Shown here in pieces: positions 36,166-45,753 of a DNA stretch of 64,000 bases; within the stretch, counting starts at the first letter, position 1; each line of letters starts with the position of its first letter. The notes under the pieces were generated by a model. The model searched no databases. It was given only the letters and a program-made list of their open reading frames with translations, and had not been told where the DNA came from. The stretch is from assembly GCF_003055625.1 (NCBI RefSeq), contig NZ_CP028811.1:2604001-2668000 (forward strand). Direction: 5' to 3'. A program made the translations under genes and the position numbers. This DNA is from Flavobacterium magnum. GTDB taxonomy: Bacteria; Bacteroidota; Bacteroidia; Flavobacteriales; Flavobacteriaceae.

Positions 36166-36247
36166 GCCAATGGGCATAAATCCGAGAATTTTTCACCAAA
36201 TGCCCCAGACTTAGCATATATCCGATGTTTCGTATTATATTTATAGA

Positions 36248-37624
36248 TTGAAAACGACAGTGGACGAATTGGAAAACAAGTTATCAGATTACGAAAAGAA
36301 CAGGCTCCTGGCGCTGCAGAGCTACCACATCGCCGATACACTGAATGAAAAGGAATACGACGACATCGCGAAGCTTGCCGCAGCCATTTGCGGTACGCCG
36401 GTTTCGCTTGTGACATTTGTCGATGAAAACTGGCAATGGTTCAAAGCGAAGGTCGGGACGGATTTTAAGGGAACGCCACGTGAGATTGCCTTTTGTGAGC
36501 ATACAATACGTATTCCCGACGAGGTTATGGTCGTAGAAGATGCCGCCATTGATCCCAGATTCGCTGCCAATCCACTTGTGACTGAAAACCCGAACATCCG
36601 GTTCTATGCCGGCGCGCCTTTTACGACAGCTGAAGGCTATACATTGGGGACCGTCTGCGTGCTGGACGTGGTTCCGCGGAAACTCAGCGACCAGCAAACC
36701 GATGCCCTCAGGATTCTCTCGGGACAGGTGAGCGAACTGCTTAAGACGCGGAGGATGTACACCGAGCTGGGCCTGGCCAACAAGTTGCTCAGAGGTAAAA
36801 ACAAACTGATCAAGGACGACAGGGTACGGCTTCAGGGAGAACTTCAGGTTCAGGCGATGGAGCGTATCCGCGAAATTTCGGCGAAAAATGCCGAGTTGGA
36901 ACAGATCAATAAGGAATTGGAGTCGTTCGCCTACATCACCAGCCACGATTTACAGGAACCGCTGCGTAAAATACAGACGTTCGTATCCATCCTGCAGGAA
37001 AGGGAAATGGCGAAACTATCGGTGAAAGGAGCCGAACATTTGCAAAAAATAAGGACATCGGCTGAAAGAATGCAGCGGCTAATCCAGGACCTGCTTCAAT
37101 ATTCGCGAACCGCCGTACCCTCATGCGCTTTTGAAGAAACCACACTCAGCCTGGTTTTCAATCCCGCCATTGAAGACTTGCGGGATGAGATTGAAGCCAG
37201 GGGCGCCCGGATTGAAGTCCGGAATGACGGCCGCTTGTTTGTCATTGGCTTCCAATTCCACCAATTGTTCTACAACCTGCTTTCAAATGCGCTGAAATTT
37301 TCAAGGAAAAACGTCACGCCGCACATCATCATCAGCCTCGAGTATGTCGAAGCGGAGCAGGGCAGTCCCTATTTCCGGATTGAGTTCAGTGACAACGGGA
37401 TCGGGTTTGACAACGCGTACAGCGACCGGATTTTCACCTTGTTCCAACGTTTATCCAGTGAGGATATGGTCGCAGGTACCGGCATCGGACTAACCATTGT
37501 CAGAAAAATCGTCACGAACCACCACGGGACTGTAAAAGCATTCGGAGATCTGAATGTGGGTGCCCGTTTCGAAATCTGCATTCCCGATCGGGCGCAGGCC
37601 GTAAAAGCATCGCAGCAGGCCTAA
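36248..37624 (+). CDS. Cytoplasmic GAF-domain sensor histidine kinase
   Basis: A 458-aa kinase without membrane segments. A GAF domain (about 15-165, ending GTVCVLDVVPRKLS), a coiled-coil linker (about 170-220), HisKA with His233 in SHDLQEPLRKIQ, and an ATPase domain with NLLSNALKFS, DNGIGFD and GTGIGLTIV. The DLQEPLRKI form is that of phytochrome-like kinases, which often pair with single receivers such as those at 8120 and 46338. The start is uncertain: TTG at 36248 or GTG at 36260. Confidence 0.9.
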   Translation: MKTTVDELENKLSDYEKNRLLALQSYHIADTLNEKEYDDIAKLAAAICGTPVSLVTFVDENWQWFKAKVGTDFKGTPREIAFCEHTIRIPDEVMVVEDAAIDPRFAANPLVTENPNIRFYAGAPFTTAEGYTLGTVCVLDVVPRKLSDQQTDALRILSGQVSELLKTRRMYTELGLANKLLRGKNKLIKDDRVRLQGELQVQAMERIREISAKNAELEQINKELESFAYITSHDLQEPLRKIQTFVSILQEREMAKLSVKGAEHLQKIRTSAERMQRLIQDLLQYSRTAVPSCAFEETTLSLVFNPAIEDLRDEIEARGARIEVRNDGRLFVIGFQFHQLFYNLLSNALKFSRKNVTPHIIISLEYVEAEQGSPYFRIEFSDNGIGFDNAYSDRIFTLFQRLSSEDMVAGTGIGLTIVRKIVTNHHGTVKAFGDLNVGARFEICIPDRAQAVKASQQA

Positions 37625-37699
37625 GGCGGCGGACAATCGCAAGCGCTGCCTGGCTCACAGAAATTCCCAAACACAACAGCAGTTGGATTTGCCACTGAC

Positions 37700-37795
37700 G
37701 CAACAGGGATGGCAGCGGAAATCCTTTTGGCGCCTGCAACAAGCGCAGCGAAGTGAAGGTGCCGAAAGATTGCAGCGTACAGCCCGGCCCGCAGG
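37700..37795 (-). repeat. Dispersed hairpin element, copy B
   Basis: On the plus strand: arm GGATGGCAGCGGAAATCC, hairpin CTTTTGGCGCC / GGTGCCGAAAG (11 bp with G-U pairs), then arm GATTGCAGCGTACAGCCCGG. The arms match copy A at most positions while the hairpin sequence differs but still pairs, a covariation-like pattern. It lies about 75 bp after the GAF kinase gene, in a gap of about 300 bp before the helicase gene that holds little else. Confidence 0.65.
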
Positions 37796-37888
37796 GGTTG
37801 CCATGATGTTTTTTACTGTCGGCAACTGCCGGAAATTATAAATTATTAAATTAACTTTTAATAATGCCCGTAAACCTGTTTTTAGCCG

Positions 37889-37896
37889 TACTTTTG
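37889..37896 (+). promoter_or_regulatory. -7 promoter box of the helicase gene
   Basis: TACTTTTG fits TAnnTTTG and lies 30 bp before the ATG at 37927. It falls inside the longer open frame beginning at 37864, which argues that translation starts at 37927. Confidence 0.5.
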
Positions 37897-37926
37897 CAAA
37901 AATTGAAAATTTCCGTCCGGAAAACT

Positions 37927-39465
37927 ATGAAACACAACGAATCTGATTACGAAGTTGTCGGAAAAAAGGAGCTGTATGCCTACCAAAAAGGTGATATCGA
38001 CCTCATTTTTGACCGCATGGACAACACGCCGCCGGATTACCACCTGTTGTACCAATTGCCTACGGGCGGCGGGAAAACGGTAATCTTCTCGGAAATCGTG
38101 CGCCGCTACCTGGCGAAACACGATAAGAAGGTCGTTGTGCTCACGCACCGCATTGAGTTGTGTCGGCAGACATCTAAAATGCTCAGCGGTTTCGGGGTAA
38201 AAAACAAAGTCATCAACAGCAAGATCAAGGAACTGCCGGACCAGGGCGAATATTCCTGCTTTGTGGCGATGGTGGAAACGCTGAAGAACCGCCTCAATGA
38301 CGAGCTGCTCCACATCGACAATGTGGGCCTTGTGATCATTGATGAGGCACATTACAATTCGTTCCGCAAGCTGCTGAGTTCGTTCAAAAAGTCATTTATT
38401 TTGGGCGTGACCGCGACACCGCTGAGTTCGAACATCAGGCTGCCGATGAATGAAAATTACGACGAACTGATCGTCGGAGATACCATAGCGTCGCTAATCG
38501 AGAAGGGTTTCCTGGCCAAAGCCACAACCTACACTTACGATGTGGGGCTTACGTCACTCAAAGTCGGTATCAACGGGGATTACACCGTAAAATCGTCTGA
38601 CGAGCTGTATTCGAATATGGTCATGCAGGAGAAACTGTTGCATGCCTACACCGAAAAATCATTGGGAAAGAAAACCTTGATTTTCAACAACGGCATCCAC
38701 ACGTCTTTATATGTTTACGAGACCTTCAAGAATGCCGGATTTGGCATCAGGCACCTCGACAATACCAGCAGTGCCGAGGAACGGAAGGACATCCTGAAAT
38801 GGTTCAATGAAACACCTGACGCGATTTTAACATCGGTTGGGATTTTAACTACCGGATTTGACGAGCCCACGGTCGAGTCGATTATCCTGAACCGCGCTAC
38901 AAAGTCGCTGACGCTGTATTTTCAGATGATTGGCCGAGGCTCGCGAAAACTGGATAACAAGGATGAATTTACCGTGATCGACTTAGGAAATAACGCGGCA
39001 CGGTTCGGGTTGTGGAGCGATCCGGTAAATTGGCAGCACATATTCAAGGCGCCCGAGTTTTATCTGGAGAATCTGCGTGACGATGCCGACATCGAAATGA
39101 ATTTCAGGTACACGATGCCACTGGCCTTACGCGCCAAATTTGCCAATACGCCACACATCGACTTTGACGTTGAGGAAGAACACAAATTGGCACTGAAGCA
39201 AAACCTGCGCTCGAAAACGGTGCTGGAGAAATCCCTTGAACAGCATGCGGCGATGTGTGTGGACAATACCGAGACGCTCCAGGAAGCGCGGCAGCTCAGC
39301 CGTGAATTGGACGAGGATGTGGAATTCCGCATCCGTAAATACTCCAATTGCCTGAGCCATTGCAGTAAGAATTACCGGGAATGGCTCACTGACGATTATA
39401 AACAGAAACTCTTGCTGCTCATCGGCAAAAAATACAGGGAAAAGATTTTCAGGGAATCAGATTGA
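37927..39465 (+). CDS. DEAD/DEAH-box (SF2) helicase
   Basis: A 512-aa helicase from ATG 37927. RecA domain 1 has QLPTGGGKT (Walker A), the DEAH box IIDEAHYNSF and GVTATP; domain 2 has ILTTGFDEP and the arginine-finger motif QMIGRGSRK. The layout resembles the SF2 helicases related to the type I restriction HsdR/SSL2 group, but no methylase or nuclease partner is encoded nearby. The C-terminal about 130 residues are a helical extension I do not recognise. Function beyond ATP-driven nucleic-acid translocation is unknown. Confidence 0.87.
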   Translation: MKHNESDYEVVGKKELYAYQKGDIDLIFDRMDNTPPDYHLLYQLPTGGGKTVIFSEIVRRYLAKHDKKVVVLTHRIELCRQTSKMLSGFGVKNKVINSKIKELPDQGEYSCFVAMVETLKNRLNDELLHIDNVGLVIIDEAHYNSFRKLLSSFKKSFILGVTATPLSSNIRLPMNENYDELIVGDTIASLIEKGFLAKATTYTYDVGLTSLKVGINGDYTVKSSDELYSNMVMQEKLLHAYTEKSLGKKTLIFNNGIHTSLYVYETFKNAGFGIRHLDNTSSAEERKDILKWFNETPDAILTSVGILTTGFDEPTVESIILNRATKSLTLYFQMIGRGSRKLDNKDEFTVIDLGNNAARFGLWSDPVNWQHIFKAPEFYLENLRDDADIEMNFRYTMPLALRAKFANTPHIDFDVEEEHKLALKQNLRSKTVLEKSLEQHAAMCVDNTETLQEARQLSRELDEDVEFRIRKYSNCLSHCSKNYREWLTDDYKQKLLLLIGKKYREKIFRESD

Positions 39466-39532
39466 CTTACGATGCAATAAAATTCCAGACCGAATCAACT
39501 GAAGTCGGCAACGCGCTGCCAATACAAACAGA

Positions 39533-39559
39533 AAACGCCTCCCAAATGGAAGGCGCGTT
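39533..39559. terminator. Likely terminator between the helicase and repeat-protein genes
   Basis: AACGCCTCC and GGAAGGCGCGTT form an imperfect stem. On the minus strand it is followed by TTTT, 26 bp after the stop of the large repeat protein. It can act for both convergent genes. Confidence 0.5.
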
Positions 39560-39584
39560 CAGCGATTTTAGATTTATCCTGATT

Positions 39585-42500
39585 TTAGTACACTACTTTT
39601 TTGGTTACCGAATGGTGGTTGACGTCCGTCACCTGAACCAACAATACTTGCTGCTCTGCGGCGAGGTCATCAATCGTGGTTAAGGAACCGTTGACCTGTA
39701 CTTTCTCCGCCACAAGCCGGCCCCGGACGTCGAACACCCTGACCGTCGCTATCGGAGCGTTGGCTGACTGGATGCTTAGTCCATGCTGCGTTTTAAATAC
39801 AACGATATGATCAACCAAAGGAATTAGATTTTCGGTTGCCAACGGTGCATTTTGGTACACGATGCTGAAACGGCTGGCAAAAACGCCGGCGGCCGAAGCA
39901 AAGCTGTACGGTGACGCCCCGAGGTTGTACACCGTTCCCGTGAGATAGTCCTTGATATAGATTTCCTGTCCTTGCGTGAATAGGCCGTCCACATGGTCGA
40001 TGGAGAAGGTGTATGTTCCCGGCTGTGCGGCCTGGAAAGCCAAAGGCACCTCGTCGGTATTTTCAAAAGGCAGGGCACGCGCCTGGATGACATAATTTTC
40101 CCCGTCAATCAGGTTAGACACAAAACTGTGAGTTGACGGAACCATTAGTGCGTCCATTGCTGCGTCTGCCTCCTGGGTGGCTGCCGTGGCATACGCAATA
40201 AGAATCTGGTTTGAAGGCGTTTCCCCTTCCGAGAGGTTAAGCCAAATGCGATGTTTTTCGATTCCCGCTTCCCTGAAGAACTGGTTTTGATTATTCCCAC
40301 TCCGCATTGCATTCCGGAAAGCCACAGTACCCGGTGTCACAGGACGGAAGATAAATCCCTGGCCCACCTGTATCGTTCCGTTAGGTTCGACACTGCCTGA
40401 CGCCGAAGCTGTTCCACCCACTATCGTGTAAGTGGCATAATTTTCACCCGAAGCGGCATCCTGATTCCTATGTGTCCAGAAATAAAGGGTTCCGGGATTT
40501 TCGGCGAGGAATGCGTTCGCGTCAACTGGCGAAGGGTAGGGGTTTCCAATCAGGTTATAACCCTGACCGTTCATGGTCGCCCCGATAGTCACATCTCCAT
40601 TATGCGGCACGCCATTGAAGATGCCTGTGAAAGCGGTCGGAGTGGCAGGGAAATTGTTCGGGGCCCTAATGACGTAGCCCTTTGCCGCTGCAAACTGGGT
40701 AATCGCAGGGTTTTGTGTCACAAAGGAGTTCGTTTGTTCGTCAATTGTCATGAAACGGTTGGTAACGGTCACCGGAGAAAATGCAAGCAGGTTTTGCGCC
40801 GCAACGGGAGATGACCAGTAGGTGTAGTCCAAACGCCGCATGTTTGTGTTTCTTTTGATTTTGATGCTCCCTGTGTTTGTGGTATTGTCCGTCTGAATTA
40901 GATTGGCATTGTTTTCGAATGTGAGCGAAGAACCTGCGTTTACGCTCACTGCTCCGGTAATTTTGAAGTCGGCGCCGCCCAATACCGTTACCTGGGCATT
41001 GCCGGTGATGGTAAGCGAGCACGCCTGTAAATCTGCGGATGCGGTAAAATTCCCTGCAATGATTGCCGGTTGGTCGGCTACCGGATAATTATTGCTCCAG
41101 TTGCTGCCGTCCCAGGTCGTCGCTACGGTACAATAAGGGACAGCGTCAGTCATCCCGTTGCAGTCGTCATCGATTCCGTTGTCCATGATCTCAAATACGC
41201 CGGGATTGACATTGCTGTTGGCGTCATTACAATCAAAGCCATTGGTCGTCTCCATGTATGAGGCCGGAATCAAGGCGCCGTAGCATACGGTTTCCGAGCC
41301 GCCGTCAAAGCCGTCCCCGTCAGTATCGATATACAACGGATTGCTTTGCCAGACCATCATATCGCCGTCATTGCAATCGGTATTGTCTGTAACGCCGCCA
41401 CAGGCGACTTTTAGCATGGAGCCGTATCCATCACCGTCAATATCAGCGTAGCGCAGTTGGTTGTCATTGCAATCTGAATTGTTGGTTACGCCACAGGCGA
41501 CCATAATATTGGCGCCGAAACCGTCGCCGTCGGTATCAAGATACTGCAATTGGTTGTCGTTGCAATCCACGTTGTTTACCAAGCCACAGGCTATCTGTGT
41601 CCTGGAACCGAAGCCGTCGCCGTCGGCATCAAGATATTGCAGTTGGTTGTCATTGCAATCCGAATTGTTGGTTACGCCGCAGGCCACCATAATATTGGCA
41701 CCGAAGCCGTCGCCGTCGGTATCAAGATATTGCAATTGGTTGTCATTGCAATCCACGTTGTTTACCAAGCCACAGGCTACCTGTGTCAGGGAACCGAAGC
41801 CGTCGCCGTCGGCATCAAGATATTGTAGTTGGTTGTCGTTGCAATCCGAATTGTTGGTTACCCCACAGGCGACCATAATATTGGCACCGAAGCCATCGCC
41901 GTCAGCATCGAGGTATTGCAATTGGTTGTCGTTGCAATCCACGTTGTTTACCAAGCCGCAGGCGACCTGTGTCGTGGAACCGAAGCCGTCGCCGTCGGCG
42001 TCAAAATATTGCAGTTGATTGTCATTGCAATCCGAATTGTTGGTTACGCCACAGGCGACCATAATATTGGCACCGAAGCCATCGCCATCGGTATCAAGAT
42101 ACTGCAATTGGTTGTCATCGCAATCGACGTTATTTGCCAAGCCACAGGCGACCTGTGTCGTGGAACCGAAGCCGTCGCCGTCGGCATCAAGATATTGCAG
42201 TTGGTTGTCATTGCAATCTGAGTTGTTGGTTACGCCGCATGCGACCATAATATTGGCACCGAAGCCGTCGCCATCGGTATCAAGATACTGCAATTGGTTG
42301 TCGTCGCAATCCACGTTGTTTACCAAGCCGCAGGCGACCTGTGTGAGTGAGCCGAATCCGTCGCCGTCGGCATCAAGATATTGGATCTGATTGTCATTGC
42401 AATCCGAATTGTTGGTTACACCACAGGCGACCATAATGTTGGCACCGAAACCGTCGCCGTCGGTATCAAGGTATTGCAATTGGTTGTCATTGCAATCCAC

Positions 42501-43988
42501 GTTGTTTGCCAAGCCGCAGGCGACCTGTGTCGTGGAGCCGAATCCATCGCCGTCGGCATCAAAATATTGCAGTTGGTTGTCATTGCAATCCGAATTGTTA
42601 ATTACGCCACAGGCGACCATAATGTTGGCACCGAAACCGTCGCCGTCAGCATCAAGATATTGCAATTGGTTGTCGTTGCAATCCACGTTGTTTACCAAGC
42701 CGCAGGCGACCTGTGTCGTGGAGCCGAATCCATCGCCGTCGGCATCAAAATATTGCAGTTGGTTGTCATTGCAATCCGAATTGTTAATTACGCCACAGGC
42801 GACCATAATGTTGGCACCGAAACCGTCGCCGTCAGCATCAAGATATTGCAATTGGTTGTCGTTGCAATCCACGTTGTTTACCAAGCCGCAGGCGACCTGT
42901 ATGAGTGAGCCGAATCCGTCGCCGTCGGCATCAAGATATTGGATCTGATTGTCATTGCAATCCGAATTGTTGGTTACGCCACAGGCGACCATAATATTGG
43001 CACCGAACCCATCGCCGTCAGCATCAAGGTATTGTAATTGGTTGTCATTGCAATCCACGTTATTTGCCAAGCCGCAGGCGACCTGTGTCGTGGAACCGAA
43101 TCCATCGCCGTCGGCATCAAGGTATTGCAGTTGGTTGTCATTGCAATCCGAATTATTGGTTACGCCACAGGCGACCATAATATTGGCACCGAAACCATCG
43201 CCGTCAGTATCAAGGTATTGCAATTGGTTGTCATTGCAATCCACGTTATTGGCCAAGCCGCAGGCGACCTGTGTCAGGGAACCGAATCCGTCGCCGTCGG
43301 CATCAAGATATTGGATTTGGTTGTCATTGCAGTCTGTTGCGTTTGAGACATATCCAATCGGCGCACCAATGCATGACGACTGTTGCGCATAATAGTTCCC
43401 AAATCCGTCATTATCATTATCCGCGTAATAATTGACCACGCCGTTTACGGTAAAAGCTGCTTTGAAATTGTTTCCAAAATTGCCTGCATAAACGGTTCCT
43501 CCCGAGCAGCTTACCGTCGCGTCAGAATAGACCTCCATAATGTAGTTTCCGGGTGTGAGTCCGGACAAAAGATTTGTGCTATAACCTGTTACAGCCCATT
43601 GCTGATTGGCGCCGCCGCAACCATTGGCGCCGCCTGATGCAAACCCTATATTGTTCGAAATAAAGGCACCCGGACTGCCTCCTGCAGGATAAATCCGATA
43701 ATACAACCGTGTACTGCTCAAGTCACAACCGCCGCATTTGTACACATTGTGTTCTGCCCCTTTGAGCACGAGGCCTGCACTGCCTTCACAGAACGTGCCC
43801 AGTGCGGCGCCTTCAAAATCGGGATTTCCTGTATTTCCCTGAAGATCGTAATACGCGTTCCCACCATTGTTGATGCTCAGTACAATAAAAGACGAGTCGA
43901 ATCCGGCCGATTGTGCGCGCAACGGCTGCAGGAAGAGGCAGCAAATCAGGATCAGCGCTGCCTGGTAGAGATGTAAATTTTTTTTCAT
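39585..43988 (-). CDS. Giant surface protein with 20 MopE/TSP3-like repeats and a T9SS sorting domain
   Basis: A 1467-aa secreted protein. It has a signal peptide (ending QPLRAQS), an N-terminal domain (about 28-225), then residues 227-846 with twenty 31-aa repeats, each holding a DADGDGFG calcium-type loop, one Cys before the loop end and DCNDNQLQ. Two variants alternate strictly (SxTQVACGLxNNVD and ANIMVACGVxNNSD), giving ten 62-aa units. Degenerate copies and DNGIDDDCNG follow, matching the MopE-like metal-binding motif. A beta-rich C half ends in a T9SS sorting domain (GLSIQSANAPIATVRVFDVRG). It is probably an adhesin or matrix protein stabilised by Ca2+. Confidence 0.87.
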   Translation of the reverse strand: MKKNLHLYQAALILICCLFLQPLRAQSAGFDSSFIVLSINNGGNAYYDLQGNTGNPDFEGAALGTFCEGSAGLVLKGAEHNVYKCGGCDLSSTRLYYRIYPAGGSPGAFISNNIGFASGGANGCGGANQQWAVTGYSTNLLSGLTPGNYIMEVYSDATVSCSGGTVYAGNFGNNFKAAFTVNGVVNYYADNDNDGFGNYYAQQSSCIGAPIGYVSNATDCNDNQIQYLDADGDGFGSLTQVACGLANNVDCNDNQLQYLDTDGDGFGANIMVACGVTNNSDCNDNQLQYLDADGDGFGSTTQVACGLANNVDCNDNQLQYLDADGDGFGANIMVACGVTNNSDCNDNQIQYLDADGDGFGSLIQVACGLVNNVDCNDNQLQYLDADGDGFGANIMVACGVINNSDCNDNQLQYFDADGDGFGSTTQVACGLVNNVDCNDNQLQYLDADGDGFGANIMVACGVINNSDCNDNQLQYFDADGDGFGSTTQVACGLANNVDCNDNQLQYLDTDGDGFGANIMVACGVTNNSDCNDNQIQYLDADGDGFGSLTQVACGLVNNVDCDDNQLQYLDTDGDGFGANIMVACGVTNNSDCNDNQLQYLDADGDGFGSTTQVACGLANNVDCDDNQLQYLDTDGDGFGANIMVACGVTNNSDCNDNQLQYFDADGDGFGSTTQVACGLVNNVDCNDNQLQYLDADGDGFGANIMVACGVTNNSDCNDNQLQYLDADGDGFGSLTQVACGLVNNVDCNDNQLQYLDTDGDGFGANIMVACGVTNNSDCNDNQLQYLDADGDGFGSRTQIACGLVNNVDCNDNQLQYLDTDGDGFGANIMVACGVTNNSDCNDNQLRYADIDGDGYGSMLKVACGGVTDNTDCNDGDMMVWQSNPLYIDTDGDGFDGGSETVCYGALIPASYMETTNGFDCNDANSNVNPGVFEIMDNGIDDDCNGMTDAVPYCTVATTWDGSNWSNNYPVADQPAIIAGNFTASADLQACSLTITGNAQVTVLGGADFKITGAVSVNAGSSLTFENNANLIQTDNTTNTGSIKIKRNTNMRRLDYTYWSSPVAAQNLLAFSPVTVTNRFMTIDEQTNSFVTQNPAITQFAAAKGYVIRAPNNFPATPTAFTGIFNGVPHNGDVTIGATMNGQGYNLIGNPYPSPVDANAFLAENPGTLYFWTHRNQDAASGENYATYTIVGGTASASGSVEPNGTIQVGQGFIFRPVTPGTVAFRNAMRSGNNQNQFFREAGIEKHRIWLNLSEGETPSNQILIAYATAATQEADAAMDALMVPSTHSFVSNLIDGENYVIQARALPFENTDEVPLAFQAAQPGTYTFSIDHVDGLFTQGQEIYIKDYLTGTVYNLGASPYSFASAAGVFASRFSIVYQNAPLATENLIPLVDHIVVFKTQHGLSIQSANAPIATVRVFDVRGRLVAEKVQVNGSLTTIDDLAAEQQVLLVQVTDVNHHSVTKKVVY
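41451..43310 (-). repeat. Tandem 93-bp repeat array (20 units, 10 dimers of 186 bp)
   Basis: Twenty consecutive in-frame 93-bp units code residues 227-846 of the giant surface protein. Units alternate between two types, so the true period is 186 bp. Identity between like units is high at both DNA and protein level; differences are mostly silent or T/A, V/A and L/F swaps. Such arrays change copy number by recombination or slippage. Long open frames on the plus strand here are by-products of the periodicity. Confidence 0.92.
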
Positions 43989-44208
43989 GATTTCCCCTTT
44001 TATATTTTGACAGCAACGCGCCTGGCATCTACTGCATCGGTCAAAATTAAGGTACGGCCCCGGTGAACGAAATAGGGCAGATGCCGTATTTTAATCCCGG
44101 GGCAGTTACGCTAAAGTTTTCTTAAAATCGGATAGAATCTGTAATCTGAAGGAATTGGACGAATAAAAATACGTAAATTTAAGGTGCTTAAAAAAAGGCG
44201 TATATACT

Positions 44209-45468
44209 ATGGAAATTGTCGTAATTGGTGGCGGATTCGCGGGGATAAACCTGTGTAATGAACTCGCGAATCACAAACAGATAAAGGTGACCCTCGTAGA
44301 TAAGAACAATTATAATTTTTTCCCGCCGCTGATCTATCAGGTTGCCACGGCTTTCCTCGAGCCTTCAAGCATCAGCTATCCTTTCCGTAAGTTTTTCGCA
44401 GGGAAGAAAAACCTCCAGTTCCGGTTTGGCGAACTGCAAAGTGTTGTTCCGTCTGAAAATAAGGTCATTTTGAACAATGGGGAACTGCGTTACGACGCTT
44501 TGGTTTTCGCAACCGGCGCCGAGACGAATTACTTTGGAATGGAAAATGTGAAGAAAAATGCCATTCCGATGAAAACGCTGAATGACGCCATCGAAATGCG
44601 CAACACCCTGCTGAAGAATATCGAAAAAGCCTCAAGTTGTAAGGACATTCGTAAACGTAGAAAACTATTGACCATTGTTGTTGCTGGAGGTGGGCCTACA
44701 GGGGTGGAGGTATCCGGAATGTTTGCGGAAATGCGCCGAAGCATATTACTTAAAGAATATCCTGAACTGGCCACTACGGCAAGTAACGTATATCTGGTTG
44801 ACGGCGGCGATGCGCTGTTGTCACCCATGAGCGTCAAGTCGCAGCAGGATACGCTGGAAGCACTCACAAAACTGGGCGTTGTGGTGAAACTGCACACCCG
44901 TGTTACCGATTATCAGGATGACACTGTTTTTTTCGGAAACGGCGAAACGATACAAACCAAAAACCTGATTTGGGCGGCGGGCGTCAGTGCCAGACAGTTT
45001 GAGGGTATTCCTGCCGAAAGCTATGGCCGCGGTAAACGGCTCGTGGTTGATCAATACAATAAGGTTGCCGGTACGGATAACATTTACGCCATAGGTGATA
45101 CCTGCCTGCAAACCAGCGACGAGAACTTTCCTGAAGGACATCCGCAGGTGGCGCAGGTGGCAATACAGCAGGGGAGAACCCTTGCTAAAAATTTTAAGTC
45201 GATGCTGCAGTCGCAATCCTTAAAGTCGTTTGCATACAATGACAAAGGCTCGATGGCCATCATCGGTAAGAACAAGGCGGTAGTCGACATCCCGAAACCG
45301 AAAATTCATCTTAACGGTTTTATTGCGTGGCTCGCATGGCTTTTTATACACCTGATTTCCCTGATCAGCTACCGGAACAGGCTGCAGACTTTCTATAACT
45401 GGATGGTTGCTTATTTTTCAAAAGACCAGTCATTGCGTATGATTATACGACCCGATAAAAAACAGTAA
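44209..45468 (+). CDS. ndh: Type II NADH dehydrogenase (NDH-2), FAD-dependent
   Basis: A 419-aa flavoprotein. The first Rossmann fold (IVVIGGGFAGINLC) binds FAD and the second (VVAGGGPTGVEVSG, near residue 165) binds NADH. YAIGDTC and HPQVAQVAIQQG are typical. The C-terminal amphipathic/hydrophobic region (FIAWLAWLFIHLISLISYRNR) is the membrane anchor of NDH-2. It passes electrons from NADH to quinone without pumping protons. It stands alone and is followed by a terminator at 45585. Confidence 0.9.
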   Translation: MEIVVIGGGFAGINLCNELANHKQIKVTLVDKNNYNFFPPLIYQVATAFLEPSSISYPFRKFFAGKKNLQFRFGELQSVVPSENKVILNNGELRYDALVFATGAETNYFGMENVKKNAIPMKTLNDAIEMRNTLLKNIEKASSCKDIRKRRKLLTIVVAGGGPTGVEVSGMFAEMRRSILLKEYPELATTASNVYLVDGGDALLSPMSVKSQQDTLEALTKLGVVVKLHTRVTDYQDDTVFFGNGETIQTKNLIWAAGVSARQFEGIPAESYGRGKRLVVDQYNKVAGTDNIYAIGDTCLQTSDENFPEGHPQVAQVAIQQGRTLAKNFKSMLQSQSLKSFAYNDKGSMAIIGKNKAVVDIPKPKIHLNGFIAWLAWLFIHLISLISYRNRLQTFYNWMVAYFSKDQSLRMIIRPDKKQ

Positions 45469-45584
45469 GTGGGAATCCTGTAACATTTATCCGAAATTGT
45501 ATAAACAAACGATGGCTGTTTTCTAATTAATTTTGGCCTGTCGAAGCGATTATATTTTTCCTCACTACGATTTTTCGAAGTGAC

Positions 45585-45624
45585 TAAAAAAAGGAGTTTG
45601 TATCCGAATCAACTCCTTTTTTTT
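45585..45624. terminator. Terminator after ndh
   Basis: AAAAAAAGGAGTT and AACTCCTTTTTTTT form a 13-bp stem with a loop of about 12 nt, 117 bp after the ndh stop. The rest of this 285-bp gap shows no gene; TATATTTA near 45715 may be the promoter of the AraC-type gene. Confidence 0.75.
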
Positions 45625-45753
45625 GTGGAGTAGAAACATTTCCAACCTCAAATTAGTGAGAAGTTTAATGTTAAATTTCTTAAAATATTCAACGACGTTT
45701 TTACAATTTTTTGCTATATTTAACCGTCTATTTAACCTAAAACTTGCTTTTTA

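Noticed and set aside
41451..43310. CRISPR array
   Set aside because: The units are contiguous 93-bp coding repeats with no variable spacers, they preserve a protein frame, and no cas gene is present.
41461..43392. Long plus-strand open frames (up to 185 codons) across the repeat array
   Set aside because: They lie antisense to the 31-aa repeats and stay open only because a 93-bp in-frame repeat without stops in the other frames is copied twenty times. Their translations have low-complexity Pro/Ser or Ile/Val composition, and no separate start signal is seen.
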